A stretch of DNA of 10,639 bases from Thermoplasmata archaeon. Lineage in GTDB: Archaea; Thermoplasmatota; Penumbrarchaeia; Penumbrarchaeales; Penumbrarchaeaceae. The notes below the pieces were generated by a model that saw only the letters and a list, made by a program, of their open reading frames with translations, was not told the origin of the DNA and searched no databases. Shown here in pieces: positions 1 to 7,683 of the stretch; position 1 is the first letter of the stretch, and each line of letters begins with the position of its first letter. Made by a program: the position numbers and the translations under genes. The stretch spans positions 1-10,639 of the forward strand of contig JAGLEG010000269.1 of assembly GCA_023145185.1 (NCBI GenBank), in the 5' to 3' direction.

Positions 1-1118
1 GCAACGGGTATGAACGACCAGCCGGACACATCGGTCGTGGCCCATAATGCTGGCATCCGGTCCATATACTCGAGCATCTCGGCTGTGAGATACGAATTGA
101 TCATGAGGGTGTTCGTGTTACCCTCTACCCTGTTCAGCGTGATGGCGGTGGAACCAACACCCATGTTCATGCCGTCCAGAACCTGGGCTCCGATCCACCT
201 GTAGTATATGATCGTGCTTGATGAATCCATGACCAGGAAGGCGGGGTCGGAGGTCACGGAGGTATCATTGATGGTCACACCAACGAGGTGTGCCACCCCG
301 CCATCCATGACCTTGACGGAGTTACGCGTCCCGGTAGAGGTGGCCGATTCAAGGTCAACATCGAGGAATGAATTGATGACCGTCAGGTTGGTCCCCGTGC
401 CCTTAACGGTGATATTCGCCGCTTGTACTCCATCAAGTGAGGAACCCAGGAAGGATTGGGAATCCCTTATCTCGGAATCCACGATCAATCCCATACCTCC
501 CGAAATAAGTTCAAGGACGACGCCGTCATCGTTGAGGTCCTTATCGTCAGTTGTGCTGCCGTCACCGTCGATATCATAGGCGAGGTTGGTCTTGTCCTTG
601 AGTTCAACGAAGGCGGAACCATCTACCTCCAGATATCCATTATCTGAGACAGTGAGGTTTCCCGGCCCCTCCACGATCGAATCCTTGAAGATCAGCTCCG
701 AGGAGGAGCCGGTCACCACTATATTTATGGCAAAATATGGTTTCAGCTGTCCGGTCTGGGTGGTAAGGACAGAGCTGTGGAACTCCAGGGTGCCGCCGTT
801 CTGAACGGTGATATCGTAGATGTGGTCATCGCCCCCCCCGATCACCCCGTCCATACCCACATCCTGGGATAGGGCGATGGTGGAGTCTATGATAGTAAGC
901 GTCCCACCATTCACCAATATGTCACCATCCAACAGGTAATTCTGGCCCTCAATGACCCTGGTCGACCCAGTATTAACGGTTATGGAGCCAATGGTCGAAG
1001 ACCCCGATGCGGGCGTGTTCACCACCATAAGCATCGCAGACCAACCACCCAACGCTATAGCCAGCGTCAAGGCAAATACAAACAGCCTTTTTCCTTTTAA
1101 GAAAACCGGATTATCCAT
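1..1118 (-). CDS. Secreted/anchored beta-helix-like surface protein, partial (C-terminus beyond window start)
   Basis: The minus-strand frame is open from ATG at 1118 to the window edge, giving 372 codons and no stop, so the C-terminus is missing. Residues 1-11 are basic (KGKR), and residues 12-33 form a hydrophobic signal peptide or anchor. The rest is low in charge and rich in G, S, T, N, V and I. It repeats a pattern of the form V-x-N-G-G-T-L-x-I/F-x-x-S-x-I/V, clearest at residues 69-81 and 105-117 and weaker through about residue 340. This resembles right-handed beta-helix rungs (inference). An acidic insert at residues 182-200 (DIDGDG, then DLNDDGV) looks like calcium-binding loops. Sequons N-L-T, N-I-T and N-D-T are present. 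The start is supported by a GGGGG element seven bases upstream and by the signal sequence beginning there. No enzymatic motif is visible in this part. The role is probably envelope or adhesion, function unknown. The gene is divergent from the giant gene at 1538. Confidence 0.85.
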   Translation of the reverse strand, partial: MDNPVFLKGKRLFVFALTLAIALGGWSAMLMVVNTPASGSSTIGSITVNTGSTRVIEGQNYLLDGDILVNGGTLTIIDSTIALSQDVGMDGVIGGGDDHIYDITVQNGGTLEFHSSVLTTQTGQLKPYFAINIVVTGSSSELIFKDSIVEGPGNLTVSDNGYLEVDGSAFVELKDKTNLAYDIDGDGSTTDDKDLNDDGVVLELISGGMGLIVDSEIRDSQSFLGSSLDGVQAANITVKGTGTNLTVINSFLDVDLESATSTGTRNSVKVMDGGVAHLVGVTINDTSVTSDPAFLVMDSSSTIIYYRWIGAQVLDGMNMGVGSTAITLNRVEGNTNTLMINSYLTAEMLEYMDRMPALWATTDVSGWSFIPV

Positions 1119-1125
1119 CTCTAAT

Positions 1126-1132
1126 CCCCCTT
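1126..1132 (-). promoter_or_regulatory. Probable ribosome binding site of the left surface-protein gene
   Basis: Reading the minus strand, AAGGGGG precedes ATG 1118 with seven bases between. It is a purine-rich but imperfect match to the archaeal anti-Shine-Dalgarno complement (GGAGGTGAT). It supports the start at 1118. Confidence 0.45.
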
Positions 1133-1204
1133 AAATAATCAACATCAGATTTAGAACAGCATTACGCAATATCTGAATCCCATACGCAGTTACAACAGTC
1201 ATTC

Positions 1205-1228
1205 ATTCATATAAATATATTGTTCTTA
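1205..1228 (-). promoter_or_regulatory. TATA box with BRE-like A-rich flank, probably for the left surface-protein gene
   Basis: The AT-only stretch around 1209-1220 reads TATATTTATATG on the minus strand, close to the archaeal TATA consensus. On that strand it is preceded by an A-rich AAGAACAA, as expected for a BRE element, so minus-strand direction is favoured. With the usual 24-27 base spacing, transcription would start near 1188, leaving a leader of about 70 bases to ATG 1118. The box is nearly symmetric, so it could also serve the + strand; a start near 1240 would then fall at the base of the dyad at 1241. Direction is an inference. Confidence 0.5.
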
Positions 1229-1233
1229 CAGGG

Positions 1234-1285
1234 TGAATGATCGGAGGTTAATGAAAATTTACCTCCGACATCCCGTAATCATTCA
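1234..1285. repeat. Extended dyad / stem-loop with GAAA loop in divergent intergenic region
   Basis: TCGGAGGT (1241-1248) is perfectly complementary to ACCTCCGA (1261-1268). Inside, after one T-T mismatch, AAT (1250-1252) pairs with ATT (1257-1259), closing on GAAA at 1253-1256. That is a GNRA tetraloop if the + strand is transcribed. An outer arm TGAATGA (1234-1240) pairs with TCATTCA (1279-1285) across a bulge at 1269-1278. It may be an RNA structure in the leader of the 1538 gene or a double-stranded operator between the divergent promoters. The pairing is seen directly; the role is unknown. Confidence 0.6.
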
Positions 1286-1322
1286 AGGATCATTTTAAGG
1301 GGGTTTTATCTTTCGGTCAGAA

Positions 1323-1341
1323 GCCCGGGGACCTCCCGGGC
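1323..1341. repeat. GC-rich perfect hairpin (7-bp stem, 5-base loop)
   Basis: GCCCGGG (1323-1329) and CCCGGGC (1335-1341) are perfect inverted copies around a five-base loop. They form an isolated GC-only stem in AT-rich surroundings. No T-run follows on either strand, so it does not look like a classical terminator. It may be a leader structure or a protein-binding palindrome. Confidence 0.55.
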
Positions 1342-1493
1342 CAGGATCTGTTATGAGGTTCAGAACGATCTTATATTGGCGTGATCTTCATACCAGCCTG
1401 CCCATGTTCCCCTGCGGTCCACGATCTAACGAGAGGTGCATCCAGAATACCAGGGAACCCTTCGGTTTTCCAGAGGCTACAAACTTGGAACGG

Positions 1494-1506
1494 TTTTTTT
1501 TTATAC
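1494..1506 (+). promoter_or_regulatory. T9 run merging into a TATA-like element upstream of the giant surface-protein gene
   Basis: Nine consecutive T (1494-1502) run into ATAC, giving TTTTATAC. At standard spacing the start would be near 1527, leaving a leader of only about ten bases. That would place transcription start at the ribosome binding site itself, which is awkward. A second candidate, TTATATT at 1370-1376, would give a leader of about 140 bases. Which of the two is used cannot be told from sequence alone. Confidence 0.3.
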
Positions 1507-1526
1507 GATACCAACCATATACGAGT

Positions 1527-1532
1527 GGAGGG
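1527..1532 (+). promoter_or_regulatory. Shine-Dalgarno that fixes the start of the giant surface-protein gene at 1538
   Basis: GGAGGG lies five bases before ATG 1538 and matches the archaeal anti-Shine-Dalgarno complement over GGAGG. The upstream in-frame ATG at 1436 has no such element, and the signal peptide begins just after 1538. This site therefore decides the start. Confidence 0.75.
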
Positions 1533-1537
1533 ATCAC

Positions 1538-4500
1538 ATGGTCTCCCAAAAGAGTGCGTTGCGTAGAAGGGTAAATTTTATTCCGACCAGAATGGCGATC
1601 TCGATGGCCTTACTTTACTTGATCAGCTCTTCTGTTATCGGATATGGCGGGAACATTGGTGAAGTGGCAGGTCCAGGGGCATTTCAAGCTGCGTTCTCAT
1701 CCGGAGAAAGCCCACTTGGTTCCAATGGAACGGTCCTTGTGAACGAGATCTACCCTGATCCCGATACGGACCTGAACGATGACGGCGTCATAGATCAGGT
1801 GGACGAGTTCATTGAGCTGTACAACCCCACTTCCTCCCCTATCTCCATAGCAGGTTGGTCTGTGTCGGATAACAGTGGAACTCACGTTCTGAATGACCTC
1901 TCGATAGGTTCACGATGTTTTCTGGTCCTGTGGAGGATCGATACGGGCCTCAAACTGGGCAGGGACGATAACGTTGAACTTCGAAATTCTTCGGGAGCGG
2001 TCTCCGACCATGTTGAATACCTCTCTTTCGGGAAGGGCGACGTACTTGGCAGGTCCCCGGACGGGGCCGAGAGGTTCAGAAGGACATCCTATCCCACACC
2101 AGGCTGGAGGAACAGGCCTCCACCCGTGATAGTGATCAACGAGATCTTGGTGGACCCGGTAGGCAAGAACACCGGAAACCAATGGGTTGAACTGCTCAAT
2201 CTGGGTGGATGTGAGGACCTGGAAGGGTTCACATTGGACAACGGGAGAGGCATCAACATCCCACTGGCCGGTGAGCTCTCCGATGGTGAGCGAATATTGA
2301 TATCTCTGGGTGGGCCCGAGATACTTCCACCCCACCCAACGGAAATAAGGATTATCAACGCCCCCCAATCCAATGCGTTGTACATCTCGGGGGACGATAT
2401 CCAGCTCACCGATCCCGACGGTTATCTGGTGGACTACCTGGCCTGGGGGAACTCCTCCAATGTGAATGGGCCCCGTGGTAAAGGTGTTGCTGGCGCCTGG
2501 GATGGAAGTTACCGGGATGAGGTGACCGGGTCGATGGTCTCTGGCCTTGAGAATCCTACCATCCCCGAGGGATCGTCGATACAGAGATATCCCGACGGCC
2601 ATGATAATGGCTCAGCCACCAACTGGGCCAGGACCACCTACGGAACGGGGAACACCTGCGGGTGGAACAACTCACTGGACCCAACGATATCAATTGTGAC
2701 AGCCTACGGGTCGCTGAATTTCAACAGGTCCGAGGAGAGGGAATTTCAGATCACAATACAAAATGTTGGAAACATCTGTGGGAGAGTGAATTTCGATGTT
2801 CTGACGGCCGTTGAGGGTTGGAGAGCCGTGGATTGGGAGGGATTGGAGCTGAACCTGTCTGAAGGGGAAGAGGTGGAGCTGAACGTCCAAATCCAGGCCC
2901 CAGGCCGCCTCTTCGATCCAAATCACTGTCCCATAGACCTCCAGGCATACTGGACCGATATGCCGTTTCTAATGACCAGGGTGAAGGTAACGGCCATACT
3001 CCCGGGACCTGATCCCTCCATCGCCGCCGGAAGTTTGGAACTGAACGGTGACGAGGCATCCACGGTTCCCGAGGGTGTGGTCCTTGGAATCGAGTGCCTG
3101 GTCCTGGGAGGGGGGGAGATCGGGTGTGAGGAGATAGAGCTTGAGCTATCCCTGGAAAATCGAGATCAAAATAGGATAATTGAGGTGCGGACGTACGATG
3201 GGATCCTCACCACATCATCGAGGTCTTTCAGATCACGGGTGGATACCCTTGACCTTTCAGGCAATTACACGGTTACGCTCAGACTGGACCCCGAGGACCT
3301 GATCCAGGAGATATCGGAACGTAACAACACCCTATCCTGGAACATCTCCGTCATTCCAACTCCGGTTGGCCATTCCGAATCTCATCTACTGTTCACCGAG
3401 GTCCTCTGGAACTGCTCGGCCTCCCAGATGTTCGCGGTCTTTGAGAATCCCACCGACGATGCCATTGATATTGGTGGCATGAGAATATCCGATGGCGAGA
3501 GATGGGGCAGCTTCAAGGACGGGTCCTCCATCCAGGCCCACCGTTCTATCGGGATCGCGTGGGGAGGCGAGGCTATCTCACGTATCGATGGGGAAATGGA
3601 GATCTACCGATTTAATGAGGGTGGATATTCGGGATACCGCATGGAGTTGGACGGCCCGGCCCCCCGGCCCGATGAAACGGGGAAACTTGTGCTTCAAACC
3701 AGATATCGCAAAGAGATCGACACCCTGCTCCTGAAGAGGGATGCAGGAAAGACGGGTAATTGCAGCTGGATGAATGCGGGTATTGAAACAACCTATGGCA
3801 CCGTCATGTCCAGGTTCAGAGGAACGGACGGCCTCCCGGTGGACACCAACACTTCACTGGATTGGACCGTCCACAGGGGGGGATGCTCCCTCGTGGGTTT
3901 TCTCCCATCTCCACCTTCGGGAGGCTCCGGCGAATTCTCACTGTTGTCCGCACGTCAGGGCGGCGGGGACATCAGCGGTTACGTGCTCTCGTGCGGAAGG
4001 ACGCTGGCCTCCATTCCCAATGGGACACACGTTTCGGGAAGCGGGACCTTCTCCCTGGCAAAGGACCCGGAGAGCTTCAATAAATGGCAGGGAGTACCAC
4101 CCGATCTGAGCACCGGATACTCCTCTGAGACGAACGGCTTGGAGATATTTTCGGCCAGAGTGGAGGGCTATCAGGAGCTGACCCTCCCCGATGCCGGAGG
4201 GGTCCTCCTGTTGATCGACCCTGGAAACAGGGTGGTCTCATCGATCACCTGGGGGGATGGGACCGAAATTGGGGAGGTCCCCAGGGATACTATCATAGGA
4301 CCCATCGAAGGGGACCGGATAGGCTCGGTAGGACTCGGAACGACCCCTCTACCCTCGCTGTTAGATAACAGGGCCGATCCTGACGTGGCACTGGTATTCT
4401 CCGACCTCATCGAGGGAGTGAAGTGGATACTTGAATGTGAGGATGTGCTGATCATCACCCCATCCATTGATCGCCCTGATATCCACGCCGGACTTATAGA

Positions 4501-7500
4501 TCACCTGGAGGCCGCTGGAGGCCTCGAGATATTCCTTGGCATTCCCCCCTGGGAAGATCCAGGGCCGCTGGTGGAACAGGGGACGTTGAAACTCAGGAGA
4601 TCGATCGCAGTGAGCCTTGAGGATGAGGGCGCGAACATGCGCTACTACAGCGGAGGAGCTGAACTGGAACGAAGCGGAACCCTGATGATATCTGATAACC
4701 GAATTGTGATCTCGGCAATGCCCATGTCCTCTGTCGGGGGTTTCACCAAGGCCGCACACCTCACTATTGGCCTGGAAGATCAGAGCCTCTGTGCGGAGTT
4801 AATGGAACGATACTGGCCTGAAAGCGGTGATCGCTGGATAGATGCGTCCCCGATATTGGACCAGTTCACGGATACCATGCCGATATTGGAGAACAGCGAT
4901 GGTGCGGTCGTATCTGGTTCAGGGCTGAATATTCACGACCTTACAGCCAACTACTGCGATCCCATCAGGCCCGATCGGGGCATGGAAGGGGAGATCTCCC
5001 TGATCCATCAGGTCGGTGATCTGGACATGCTAAGCATCCTGGACCTCCTGAAGCGGGGAACAAGTGTAAGGCTTATGCTCGACACCTCAACGCTTCATCC
5101 CATACCATCCGATACAGCTCGGGAGGACCATCGATACATCTTCTCTGACCTTGATAAGGAGCTTCTGCTCCGTGCAAGGATGCTCCTTGATGAGGCACCA
5201 TCCACGGGAGGTGAGATCCATATCAGAATGATATCTCCCGAGTACGGTAGAATCATGGGGGCAAACCTGTATCTCTCCCATGGCGCCTGCCAGTTCACGC
5301 TGGGCCCCATCGGGGATACGACCTGGCCCTCCCTCTTCCTGGAAGGAGATGACATCGAACCCCTCCACGCCCTGTTCGACGAGCTGTGGAGCTCATCGTA
5401 CGAGGTCCCATGGGGCATGATGGGATATGATATTGAAGACCGGGAAGAGAGCGACCTTAGGATCCAGGAGATCTATTTCGATACTTACCTTGCCGATGAC
5501 CCGGATGAATATGTGGCCGTTCGAAACTACGGAGGAGAGGTGGTGAACCTCAGGGGCTATACGTTATCGGACGACGAGGGTGAGGGATATTTCAGGGATG
5601 GGACCGTCATGATATTCGAGGAGATATACGTTCAACCGGGTGGCCTGGTCTTCATCGCCAGGGATGGTGGGCGCTTTAAGGATCAGAACGGATTTGATGC
5701 TGACATCTCCTGGTTCAACGGGTCCATTCCCACAGGGGGCCTTCTGCTGGAAGGAGATATGACCCTGTCAAACGGGAATGACACCGTCTGCCTGCGGGAT
5801 AGGTCCGGCGTTATCGTGGATGTTGTCCCCTATGGATATGCCGTATGGAAAGAGGATGTTTGGCCCCATGATGAGGGTGGGGGATGGTCCGGCGATCCCG
5901 CCCCTGACCTGGGCCGGGGGAAGGTCCTTGTGAGGCAGGATAGGGACACAAATACCAGGGAGGATTGGCTCTCGTACAGGCCGAGATATCCCGCACAATC
6001 CAGATGGGGCTATTTCCCGGAGAGGGAGATCTCGGAGATGACCTGCGGGATATGCCCTGATTCGGGTTCCGATGTTCTTAAAAGCACCATAGAGGGGGCT
6101 GGATCCTCACTCAGGGTCAACGTCTATGAGATCAACTCCGAGTGGGTGGTCTCCTCCCTGATCGGAGCGGCGGATAGGGGGGTTGATGTCAAGATACTCC
6201 TCGAGGGGGCGCCGGTAGGGGGGATCAGCTCAGGTGAGAAAAGATGTGTGAAACGGATGCTTGATGCTGGTATCGACGTCAGGTTCATGATCAGCGACAT
6301 GGACCGGGAGATCAGGGACAGCTACAGGTTCGATCACGCCAAATATATCGCCTCCGATCGTGACGTTGCCCTGATCAGCTCCGACAATTTCAAGGACAGC
6401 TCTTTTCCTCCTCCCGGCGAGAACGTGCTATCAACAACCCGGGGATGGGTCATATCCATGAGATCACAAGAGATCAACGGCGACCTAACAAGGGTCTTCG
6501 ACCATGATCTTGCGGGCCCTGACGTAGTAAAGGCAGACGAGTTCATCGACCTGGAAGGGGCTTTTTACAACTATATCGCACCCCCCTCGGATCGGGAGAG
6601 CAGCGGTTCCCGGTTTGGAGAGCTTTTCGTTGATGAGGGTGGGACAGGGTCCATATCCTTATCACCAGATAATATCGGCCGATCTTCCAATGTACTTCTC
6701 GATATGATCCGCACCGCCGATGAGGAGGTCCTGGTCGAGCTGCTGGACATATCCACATCCTGGGGATTGAACCATATGCCCGAAAATGGCCTGCCGGCAC
6801 GCATGGACGAGCTGCCCCTCCAGGGCGGGGGGCACATCAACCCGTATATTGAGGCCCTCCTGAAGGCTGCGGAGAGAGGCGTCAAGGTGAAGGTCCTTCT
6901 GGACGGGACGGACTTCGACGGGGATGGCGAGCCCGAGAACCAGGATGTTGCGGATGAGATCGCCACCTGTGCCGAGCTCATGGGCCTGTCCGGGCTGTTC
7001 GAGGTGAGGGTACATCCGGCGGTCAGGTTCGACATGGGCAGGGAGATCGCCAACATCCATAACAAGGGAGTAGTGGTTGATTCCGAAAAGGTCTGGATAT
7101 CATCGTTCAACTGGGGCCCCACCTCCGGACTGGAGAACCGGGAGGTGGGCATTGGCATCTCATCTTCGGAGGCGGCAGGGTATTATCGATCCGCCTTTCT
7201 CCACGATTGGGGTGGGACCCTTCAGGATGAGATCGCACTCCTGGGAAAGGAGGTGCGGTCGGTCCGAGATGGGGACGGCATCCTCGCGAGCGTGACCCTT
7301 CAGGTCCAATGGAAGGGGCGCGGGGCCCTTGGGTTGTACATGGTCCCACTGGAGGAGATCGACAACCTCTCCCTGAAGGAGCATGGAACATCCATCGAGG
7401 AGGGAGATCAGGGTGTCGTGACGCTCTCATCCCATGGCGAATCCGGGGAGTTCGCCCTCATCGCATTTCAGGGTGATAGGTCCATCTGCCTCCAGAAGAT

Positions 7501-7681
7501 CACTGCATATCCAATGGAGGGACCTTCGGAAGGGTGGGACCTTCCCTGGTATGGAAGCCCATACACACCGATCCTCATCCTGCTCTCCAGTGCCCTTCTC
7601 ATATCGGCCATCAGATCTGCCGCAGCGACCAGGTTCAGAGATATATGGAGGAAACGGTCAAATAGGGTGTCGGAGGAGTGA
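1538..7681 (+). CDS. Giant surface-anchored lamin-tail / phospholipase-D-like protein (2047 aa)
   Basis: Residues 1-37 are a signal sequence (basic KSALRRR, then a hydrophobic stretch). Lamin-tail-like domains lie at about 65-191, 195-384, 612-779, 778-909 and 1306-1486; the first two and the last are clearest (VNEI/INEI/IQEI, then EFIELYN-type strands). About 383-490 is NEW3-like and 491-609 CARDB-like (DPEDLIQEISERNNT). A PLD-like pair at about 944-1296 has lost its motif residues (S1046/T1048 and M1240/A1242 replace His/Lys). A second pair at about 1490-1900 keeps both motifs: H1600-K1602-D1607 and H1841-K1843-D1848, the latter followed by SSFNW. Residues about 2009-2025 form a membrane helix before a basic tail. 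PLD-superfamily enzymes act through two HxKxxxxD motifs on phosphodiesters, so an outward-facing, cell-tethered nuclease or phospholipase is inferred; the substrate is unknown. An EF-hand-like loop starts at D78. About 21 cysteines and 17 sequons fit an extracellular location. Confidence 0.9.
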   Translation: MVSQKSALRRRVNFIPTRMAISMALLYLISSSVIGYGGNIGEVAGPGAFQAAFSSGESPLGSNGTVLVNEIYPDPDTDLNDDGVIDQVDEFIELYNPTSSPISIAGWSVSDNSGTHVLNDLSIGSRCFLVLWRIDTGLKLGRDDNVELRNSSGAVSDHVEYLSFGKGDVLGRSPDGAERFRRTSYPTPGWRNRPPPVIVINEILVDPVGKNTGNQWVELLNLGGCEDLEGFTLDNGRGINIPLAGELSDGERILISLGGPEILPPHPTEIRIINAPQSNALYISGDDIQLTDPDGYLVDYLAWGNSSNVNGPRGKGVAGAWDGSYRDEVTGSMVSGLENPTIPEGSSIQRYPDGHDNGSATNWARTTYGTGNTCGWNNSLDPTISIVTAYGSLNFNRSEEREFQITIQNVGNICGRVNFDVLTAVEGWRAVDWEGLELNLSEGEEVELNVQIQAPGRLFDPNHCPIDLQAYWTDMPFLMTRVKVTAILPGPDPSIAAGSLELNGDEASTVPEGVVLGIECLVLGGGEIGCEEIELELSLENRDQNRIIEVRTYDGILTTSSRSFRSRVDTLDLSGNYTVTLRLDPEDLIQEISERNNTLSWNISVIPTPVGHSESHLLFTEVLWNCSASQMFAVFENPTDDAIDIGGMRISDGERWGSFKDGSSIQAHRSIGIAWGGEAISRIDGEMEIYRFNEGGYSGYRMELDGPAPRPDETGKLVLQTRYRKEIDTLLLKRDAGKTGNCSWMNAGIETTYGTVMSRFRGTDGLPVDTNTSLDWTVHRGGCSLVGFLPSPPSGGSGEFSLLSARQGGGDISGYVLSCGRTLASIPNGTHVSGSGTFSLAKDPESFNKWQGVPPDLSTGYSSETNGLEIFSARVEGYQELTLPDAGGVLLLIDPGNRVVSSITWGDGTEIGEVPRDTIIGPIEGDRIGSVGLGTTPLPSLLDNRADPDVALVFSDLIEGVKWILECEDVLIITPSIDRPDIHAGLIDHLEAAGGLEIFLGIPPWEDPGPLVEQGTLKLRRSIAVSLEDEGANMRYYSGGAELERSGTLMISDNRIVISAMPMSSVGGFTKAAHLTIGLEDQSLCAELMERYWPESGDRWIDASPILDQFTDTMPILENSDGAVVSGSGLNIHDLTANYCDPIRPDRGMEGEISLIHQVGDLDMLSILDLLKRGTSVRLMLDTSTLHPIPSDTAREDHRYIFSDLDKELLLRARMLLDEAPSTGGEIHIRMISPEYGRIMGANLYLSHGACQFTLGPIGDTTWPSLFLEGDDIEPLHALFDELWSSSYEVPWGMMGYDIEDREESDLRIQEIYFDTYLADDPDEYVAVRNYGGEVVNLRGYTLSDDEGEGYFRDGTVMIFEEIYVQPGGLVFIARDGGRFKDQNGFDADISWFNGSIPTGGLLLEGDMTLSNGNDTVCLRDRSGVIVDVVPYGYAVWKEDVWPHDEGGGWSGDPAPDLGRGKVLVRQDRDTNTREDWLSYRPRYPAQSRWGYFPEREISEMTCGICPDSGSDVLKSTIEGAGSSLRVNVYEINSEWVVSSLIGAADRGVDVKILLEGAPVGGISSGEKRCVKRMLDAGIDVRFMISDMDREIRDSYRFDHAKYIASDRDVALISSDNFKDSSFPPPGENVLSTTRGWVISMRSQEINGDLTRVFDHDLAGPDVVKADEFIDLEGAFYNYIAPPSDRESSGSRFGELFVDEGGTGSISLSPDNIGRSSNVLLDMIRTADEEVLVELLDISTSWGLNHMPENGLPARMDELPLQGGGHINPYIEALLKAAERGVKVKVLLDGTDFDGDGEPENQDVADEIATCAELMGLSGLFEVRVHPAVRFDMGREIANIHNKGVVVDSEKVWISSFNWGPTSGLENREVGIGISSSEAAGYYRSAFLHDWGGTLQDEIALLGKEVRSVRDGDGILASVTLQVQWKGRGALGLYMVPLEEIDNLSLKEHGTSIEEGDQGVVTLSSHGESGEFALIAFQGDRSICLQKITAYPMEGPSEGWDLPWYGSPYTPILILLSSALLISAIRSAAATRFRDIWRKRSNRVSEE

Positions 7682-7683
7682 TC

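Noticed and set aside
10..804. Several + strand open frames at the left end
   Set aside because: The opposite strand holds a continuous 372-codon frame with a signal sequence and repeated rungs, so these are its shadows.
1145..1176. Six-base inverted repeat TCAGAT / ATCTGA with a 20-base spacer
   Set aside because: Short arms with a long spacer in AT-rich DNA are expected by chance.
1436..1537. In-frame upstream ATG that would extend the giant protein by 34 residues
   Set aside because: It has no ribosome binding site and its sequence is not signal-like. GGAGGG directly precedes ATG 1538, where the basic n-region and hydrophobic stretch begin.
1119..1537. Possible tRNA, CRISPR repeat or mobile-element end in the largest intergenic region
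   Set aside because: No cloverleaf arms, no regularly spaced direct repeats and no paired terminal repeats with target duplication were seen; only the two hairpins and promoter elements can be supported.
1353..1574. 73-codon + strand frame in the intergenic region
   Set aside because: It runs into the start of the giant gene in another frame, has no ribosome binding site, and its composition resembles no protein I know.
1910..2602. 230-codon open frame on the minus strand
   Set aside because: It lies wholly antisense to the lamin-tail region of the giant gene, lacks any recognisable domain and has shadow-like composition.
6571..7158. 195-codon open frame on the minus strand
   Set aside because: It is antisense to the catalytic PLD pair, whose two HKD motifs prove the + strand is coding. 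It is serine/proline-rich, as expected of a shadow frame.
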